Origin: Cryptomeria japonica
Taxonomy: Eukaryota > Streptophyta > Pinopsida > Cupressales > Cupressaceae
Length of the DNA stretch: 64,000 nt
NCBI RefSeq assembly: GCF_030272615.1
Contig: NC_081412.1
Span: forward strand, 541,092,335 to 541,156,334
Direction: 5' to 3'
Shown here: in pieces, positions 59,481 through 64,000 of the stretch
How the letters are laid out: each line of letters opens with the position of its first letter
Numbering within the stretch: the first letter of the stretch is position 1
Made by a program: the position numbers and the translations under genes
Notes under the pieces: model-generated
Database searches by the model: none
The model's input: the letters and a program-made list of their open reading frames with translations, nothing else
Told to the model about the DNA's origin: nothing

Positions 59481-59539
59481 AAATAAGGAGAATCAATATC
59501 GTTATGCATTTCTCATGGAAGATATCTTAATCCCTACCA

Positions 59540-60850
59540 TTCAATCCCAACATACCTACCGAATTTGCCATATATTAGGAACAAATCAATCCTTATACGG
59601 TCAAATTTATCAGTATTTAAAAGAAAATATCCTTCCTCTTGACTTATCTCACAATCAGAGAAGGAATTTTATCTGTCAGTCCTCTCACTATACTGTTATT
59701 ACTGATATCCTATATAGGCGTGGTTTAGATGGTACTTTGTTGAGATGTCTTGAACAAAAAGAATCTGAGAAAGTTCTTAACGAAGTTCATGCAGGTATTT
59801 GTGGCACACACTCAAGTGGTTTAACATTGGCTAAGAAACTTCTTCGTATGGGTTACTATTGGCCTACTATGGAGAGAGATTCATTCACATATGCTAGGAA
59901 ATGCAAACAATGTCAGATCCATGGGAATCTCATTCATGCACCAGCACAAGAGTTATATCCTATGATAGGATCATGGCCATTTTCTCAATGGGGCCCTGAT
60001 TTGGTAGGAAAGATAAATCCCTCATCTTCCAATGGATATAAGCTTATTCTGATTTCTATTGAATATTTTACTAAATGGATTGAAGCAATGCCTTTAGCAA
60101 CAGTGATAGGAAAACAAATATCATCATTCATTTTGAATTATATAATTTGTCGCTATGGAGTTCCTATGACCATTATCACTCATAATGGAAGACCATTCAA
60201 AAATCAAGATGTGAAGGAGCTATGTGAACAATTTCATATCCAACATAGGTTTTCTACTCTATATTATCCACAGGGAAATGGTCAAGTTGAGGCATCAAAC
60301 AAAACTATCTTGAAAATTTTAAAGAAAATAGTCAATGAAGCTGGAAAAGATTGGCACATTCAGCTAAATCCTGCTCTTTGCGCATATTGAACTAGCATCC
60401 GCACTCCAACAGGGGCAACTCCATATTATTTGGTCTATGGATCAGAAGCCATATTACCTATAGAAGTAGAGATACCTTCTCTATGAGTATGCTTGAAAGT
60501 TCTTATACCAGAAGAAGAACAACGAGTCTCTCGACTCCAAGAACTTGAACTGATTCAGGAACGTCGCCAAAATGCAACAGATCATTTAAAAGTATATCAA
60601 CAAAGAATGGCAAGAAGTTATAACCACAGGGTCAAGCCACACATTTTTCAGATTGGAGATATAGTTCTGAGGGAGAATCCAAGAAATCAGCAAGAACGAG
60701 ACAAGAAGAGAAAATTTGAACAAAAATTGGCTAGGACCTTTTGTCATAGTAGCAACATATAGATCAGGAGCATACAAGCTATCTACCCTTGAAGGTGATT
60801 GGTTTGATGAACCTATCAATTCTATCCATCTCAAGATATTCTATGCTTGA
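59540..60850 (+). mobile_element. Integrase of the Tat element (fossil)
   Basis: An HHCC zinc-binding N-terminus (HAGICGTHSSGLTLAKKLLR, then YWPTMERDSFTYARKCKQCQ) is followed by an rve core with GPDLVGKINPSS and YGVPMTIITHNGRPFKNQ, then YYPQGNGQVEASNKTILKIL. The C-terminal part contains PYYLVYGSEAILPIEVEIPS and a basic tail to about 60,850. Confidence 0.85.
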
Positions 60851-62780
60851 GATATAAAGTCATGAAAAAAAAATCAATAAAAAACATATAAAGTCCTGAA
60901 GAAATCAGTAAACATTAGAAAAGTAGAAAATCCCTAAAAAGCATAAAATAGTTAAGTAAAAAAAGAAAAGAAAAAGAGAGAAAAAAAAGAAATAAATTTA
61001 GATGGTGAAAACTTGGTAAACATGCGCTATCTACAAAGTAAGTTCCTCTATTTATGAGATCGCTTTGCGTACCTTTTCACTCCATCCTATCGCATCTTTC
61101 GCTTCCATCTATTTTAGCTTATCCATTCCATCTTTCACATCCATTGCTTTTAACCATTTCGTAGGAAATATGCAGCTTACCAACAATTATCAATCTTTGA
61201 CACACTTGTCGTAGTCACTATCTTAGATTTTATCAGAATCAATCAATCTGCGTTTGTATCCTGCCATGATTTGGATCTTGATCAATTCATACATCCATCA
61301 TAAATTTTTGTTTCCGCTGGGGGAAAAATCCTAATTCCTTTTGCTAAGGTGATCTTTTGAATATTTGAAAATCCCAAAACATTCGGAAAACATAGAAAAA
61401 ACAAAAAAATACCTAGGGTTTTGAAACAGATAACGAACAACAAAGCAACAAAAATCAAGGCATTTCATCAACAATTGAATCGTGAAACTCAGAAAACAAA
61501 GAATCAATCAACAAGTAATAAAGGATTATCAAAGATCATTCATCATGATGATTATATCAGTTAATGACCATAAGAACATGTGAATGGCATACAAGATTCA
61601 GTGTTTATATCTTGATTTTATTGCTAATAATGTACTCTATTCAACTCAAGGATGTCCATGACTAGAGAAGCTATGATGGGACATGATTATTTTTCTTTGA
61701 TTGTTGTCTTGGGTTTATCTCTTACTACGATATGTACTTGTCTCAGGATATGATTGGCAAAAAGATCAAGGGGGATGTTCCAAGTCATGCATGAAAGGAG
61801 ATAATCCTTGTCTGTTCTAGAAGCAATACTCAGGTCAACTTGACTTATTATATCAAGTTGCTTGTATTAACTTGCTATATCAAAATTCATGTAAGAAATA
61901 CTTAGGTCATCTTGAATCTTTATGTCAAGTTGCTTGTATTTTCTTACAACATTTTAAAGCTCAATGATGAAATCAAGCATTGTTACAAGATAACATATGA
62001 AGAATGGCAGTATCATTTTTAGTTAGATCATTTTAGATTAGCTCATTATTCATCTGGATTATAAGCATTCAATGTCAGCTACATTATAAGCATTTCATTT
62101 CATTCACGGATCAACGATCATAAATAAAGATTGATTATGGTTGGAAAAACAAAAACAAATTGCATCTGATCATCATAGGTGCATTCATCTTTAGAATCAT
62201 TTCAAATCATTTAGCTGCATTTCAAATATTGCATTAATTTGCATTCATCATAAGTGCATTTCATTAATCATGTAGTGTATCATCATTATTATTTGCAATA
62301 TCATTTCATCTCATTTAGTTGCATCTCTGCACTTAGACTCATAATCATATTATGCATAAACATTAAAGCAATCAATCATTGCATTTGCATTTTCACGTCA
62401 TTTTCAAATTGCATAAAAAATAAAAAATATTTGAATAGAATAGTGCATAATCAAACATTTGCATTTCTATATAGATCATTGCATCATTTAAGTTAGTAAT
62501 CATTTTCATTTGCATCCAAGGTCATCAAAATAAAAAATCACAAGCATTTATCATTGCATCATGTAGATCATTATCATAAAGTAAGGAAAGACAATCATCA
62601 TCATATCATCATCCATCTAATCGATGCATCCATATAATCAATGCATATAGATCATAAAATAGAGTAACATGCATTAAAAAGATCATCATCATATAGAGTC
62701 CATGTCTGCATATAGATCATCATAAAACAATAAAAGTCTAAGTATACAATGATATCAGATCAAAAGTACAAATGCCTCAA
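60851..62780 (+). other. 3' non-coding region of the Tat element
   Basis: No supported gene. It contains CGCTGGGGGAAAAATCC at about 61,315, a purine tract of the kind seen after integrase in Tat elements, and from about 62,030 to 62,720 a stretch dominated by ATCAT/GCATT words (degenerate CAT/ATC repeats). Confidence 0.5.
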
Positions 62781-64000
62781 AGTCAAGTCACGGATGTCCT
62801 GTACCACTACCACCTGACTCTATTCATCTCTATGGTTGTGGGCAAGAAGATCCTCTAGATGCCTGTCTCCCATGATGACCACTCCTCTAAGGAGGTCCCA
62901 TGACTCCACCATTGCTAGTATCCATCAACACGGTGGTATGATAGCTACCTGCTCTCTAGCTCTCTGTGACTACCTCCTCATATAGTCATCGCTAATGGGA
63001 AGTCTCTTTCTTGGTCCGAACTAGTGCTCTAATAGTGTCAGATGAGAGAGTACCCGATCTAACCTATTGAATATGATCAAGAAGGCCCTGAGTATCATGT
63101 TGTCTCCTAATAGCTCTATCCCTCACAGCCATGAAAGTCGATACTTGTGCTCGAAGCTGATCAATATGTGCTCTAAGACTATCAATGGTCTCATGCTCTA
63201 TTGTATCCTGCTCTGACACATCTTGCTATGGTGCATGAAACCCAATTCCCTCCCCACCACCTCCCTATCCACCTGTTGGAATCTCAGTCCGAGTAGCTCT
63301 CAGAACCTATCATCTAATAAGTGGAACATGATCCTCTAGATCCTCATCCTCTCCACCATGAGCTGCAATAACCCTAGGGTCTGGATGAAACTGACCAAAA
63401 TCAATGCCTCTCTCACAATGGCTATCCAGTCAAGTCATCCTACCTCCTCCTGTCAATGGAAACCCTCTCGGTGATCTCATTCCTGCCCTGCCAGTATCCC
63501 TCCCAATCTGTCCAACATCTCTCCCACCCATAGGATGTGGTCTCCCAATCCTACCAACTAGTCCAAATAGTCCTCCATGGACTCTCAATCAACCTCCTCT
63601 CTGTCTACGTCTCCTACCACCACCACCTCCATCCCCATCCTCATCTCCATCTCCCCCGGCCTCCTAAGTATCTCTAAGCTCTCATCTCCGTCTCTGTCTC
63701 CTGACACCTGGATTATCTGAATCATCATCCTCGTCTCCTGAGCTGGGAGGAGGATCTACTGGATCAGTAATACGAGGACATGGATGTGCTAGTGTATACT
63801 GAGCATACTCTGCAATAACACCGGGATCAAGAATGTGAAATCTCGTATCATAAGCCACTCTCAGAGTAGCAAGAAACTCTGCACAAAAAAATCTCAAATG
63901 ACAAAGAAGGTCCCCAATCTCACCTATCTCTATACCACCAAGCTTATATTGTCATACGAAGCATATATCATCACACCCGTAGGCATAGGCTGAATGAAAC
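62781..64000 (-). mobile_element. Antisense ORF region in the 3' part of the Tat element (fossil)
   Basis: The minus strand has clear coding character: an open stretch of 71 codons (63,682-63,897: MRFFCAEFLATLRVAYDTRF then HILDPGVIAEYAQYTLAHPC, ending in acidic and Arg-rich tails), continued leftwards by Gly/Arg-rich and coiled-coil-like sequence (IDSLRAHIDQLRAQVSTFM near 63,170). The similar reading continues to the window's right edge. Tat elements such as Grande carry an antisense gene (gene 23) in this position; I cannot confirm homology. Function unknown; broken. Confidence 0.5.

Larger units (their letters stand above)
49891..64000 (+). mobile_element. Large Tat-lineage Ty3/Gypsy retrotransposon (runs off the right edge)
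   Basis: More than 14 kb. Order: 5' LTR, primer site, 2.2-kb leader with a 21-bp repeat array, gag, protease, G-patch, long linker, reverse transcriptase, RNase H, a second archaeal-type RNase H, integrase, then a long 3' non-coding part with an antisense ORF. Dual RNase H and an antisense ORF after integrase are known in the Tat branch (Ogre, Retand, Grande). The 3' LTR is outside the window, so age cannot be measured. It is a fossil with many breaks. Its left end interrupts the RNase H-like tandem. Confidence 0.85.

Noticed and set aside
63404-63667. Plus-strand Pro/Ser-rich ORF of 87 codons
   Set aside because: Mirror of the Gly/Arg-rich antisense reading on the minus strand, which has the better coding character.
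1-64000. tRNA, rRNA, snRNA or organelle-derived genes
   Set aside because: I found no cloverleaf with intact A and B boxes and no conserved rRNA or plastid segment by eye; the TGGTATCAGAGC-like matches are primer-binding sites of LTR elements.

Overview
The window looks like intergenic DNA from the nuclear genome of a seed plant, most likely a conifer or other gymnosperm. It is AT-rich and dominated by old, nested retroelements, with a single convincing intact host gene in 64 kb. Elements of three LTR lineages (Copia, a gag-protease Gypsy, and a large Tat-type Gypsy with two RNase H domains), a plant L1-type LINE and a long degenerate telomere-like tract support this. The species assignment is inference; no organelle or bacterial signal was seen.

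Host genes. The intact gene is an intronless family-1 UDP-glycosyltransferase of 470 residues at 36,371-37,783 (+), most like zeatin O-glucosyltransferases. It belongs to a decayed tandem cluster: a truncated, frameshifted copy at 34,031-35,091 and three 3'-end remnants at about 14,159, 20,389 and 46,778. The spacers between copies are duplicated too. I call them spacer A (near 3.75, 18.9 and 33.5 kb), spacer B (6.6/12, 35.2 and 45.5 kb) and spacer D (13.2, 20.9 and 46.95 kb). The first half of the window is therefore several duplications of one ancestral UGT locus, later filled with transposons.

Layout. 1-3.75 kb: 3' end of an LTR element with an unidentified charged ORF. 3.75-6.97: spacer A, a decayed DUF4283-type LINE ORF1 and part of spacer B. 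6.97-11.97: Gypsy element carrying only gag and protease. 12-14.2: rest of spacer B/D and a scrap of UGT. 14.2-16.8: short non-autonomous LTR element with a G-patch ORF. 17-18.4: antisense Gypsy gag remnant. 18.9-21: spacer A, UGT tail, a 150-bp MITE, spacer D. 21-24: no genes seen. 24-32: antisense LINE split by a 4.8-kb non-autonomous Copia with a perfect 5-bp target duplication. 32.3-33.2: degenerate CCCTAA tract. 33.3-33.5: 171-bp hairpin element. 34-37.8: UGT pair. 38-49: LINE, LTR and spacer remnants plus a duplicated unidentified segment. 49.1-49.9: tandemly duplicated RNase H-like fragment, interrupted by a Tat-lineage Gypsy that runs from 49.9 kb past the right edge.

The most notable items are the MITE family (monomer, inverted dimer and a matching empty site all in the window), G-patch motifs in two different LTR elements, two non-autonomous elements that keep only gag and protease, and the several generations of UGT-locus duplication that can be ordered against transposon insertions.
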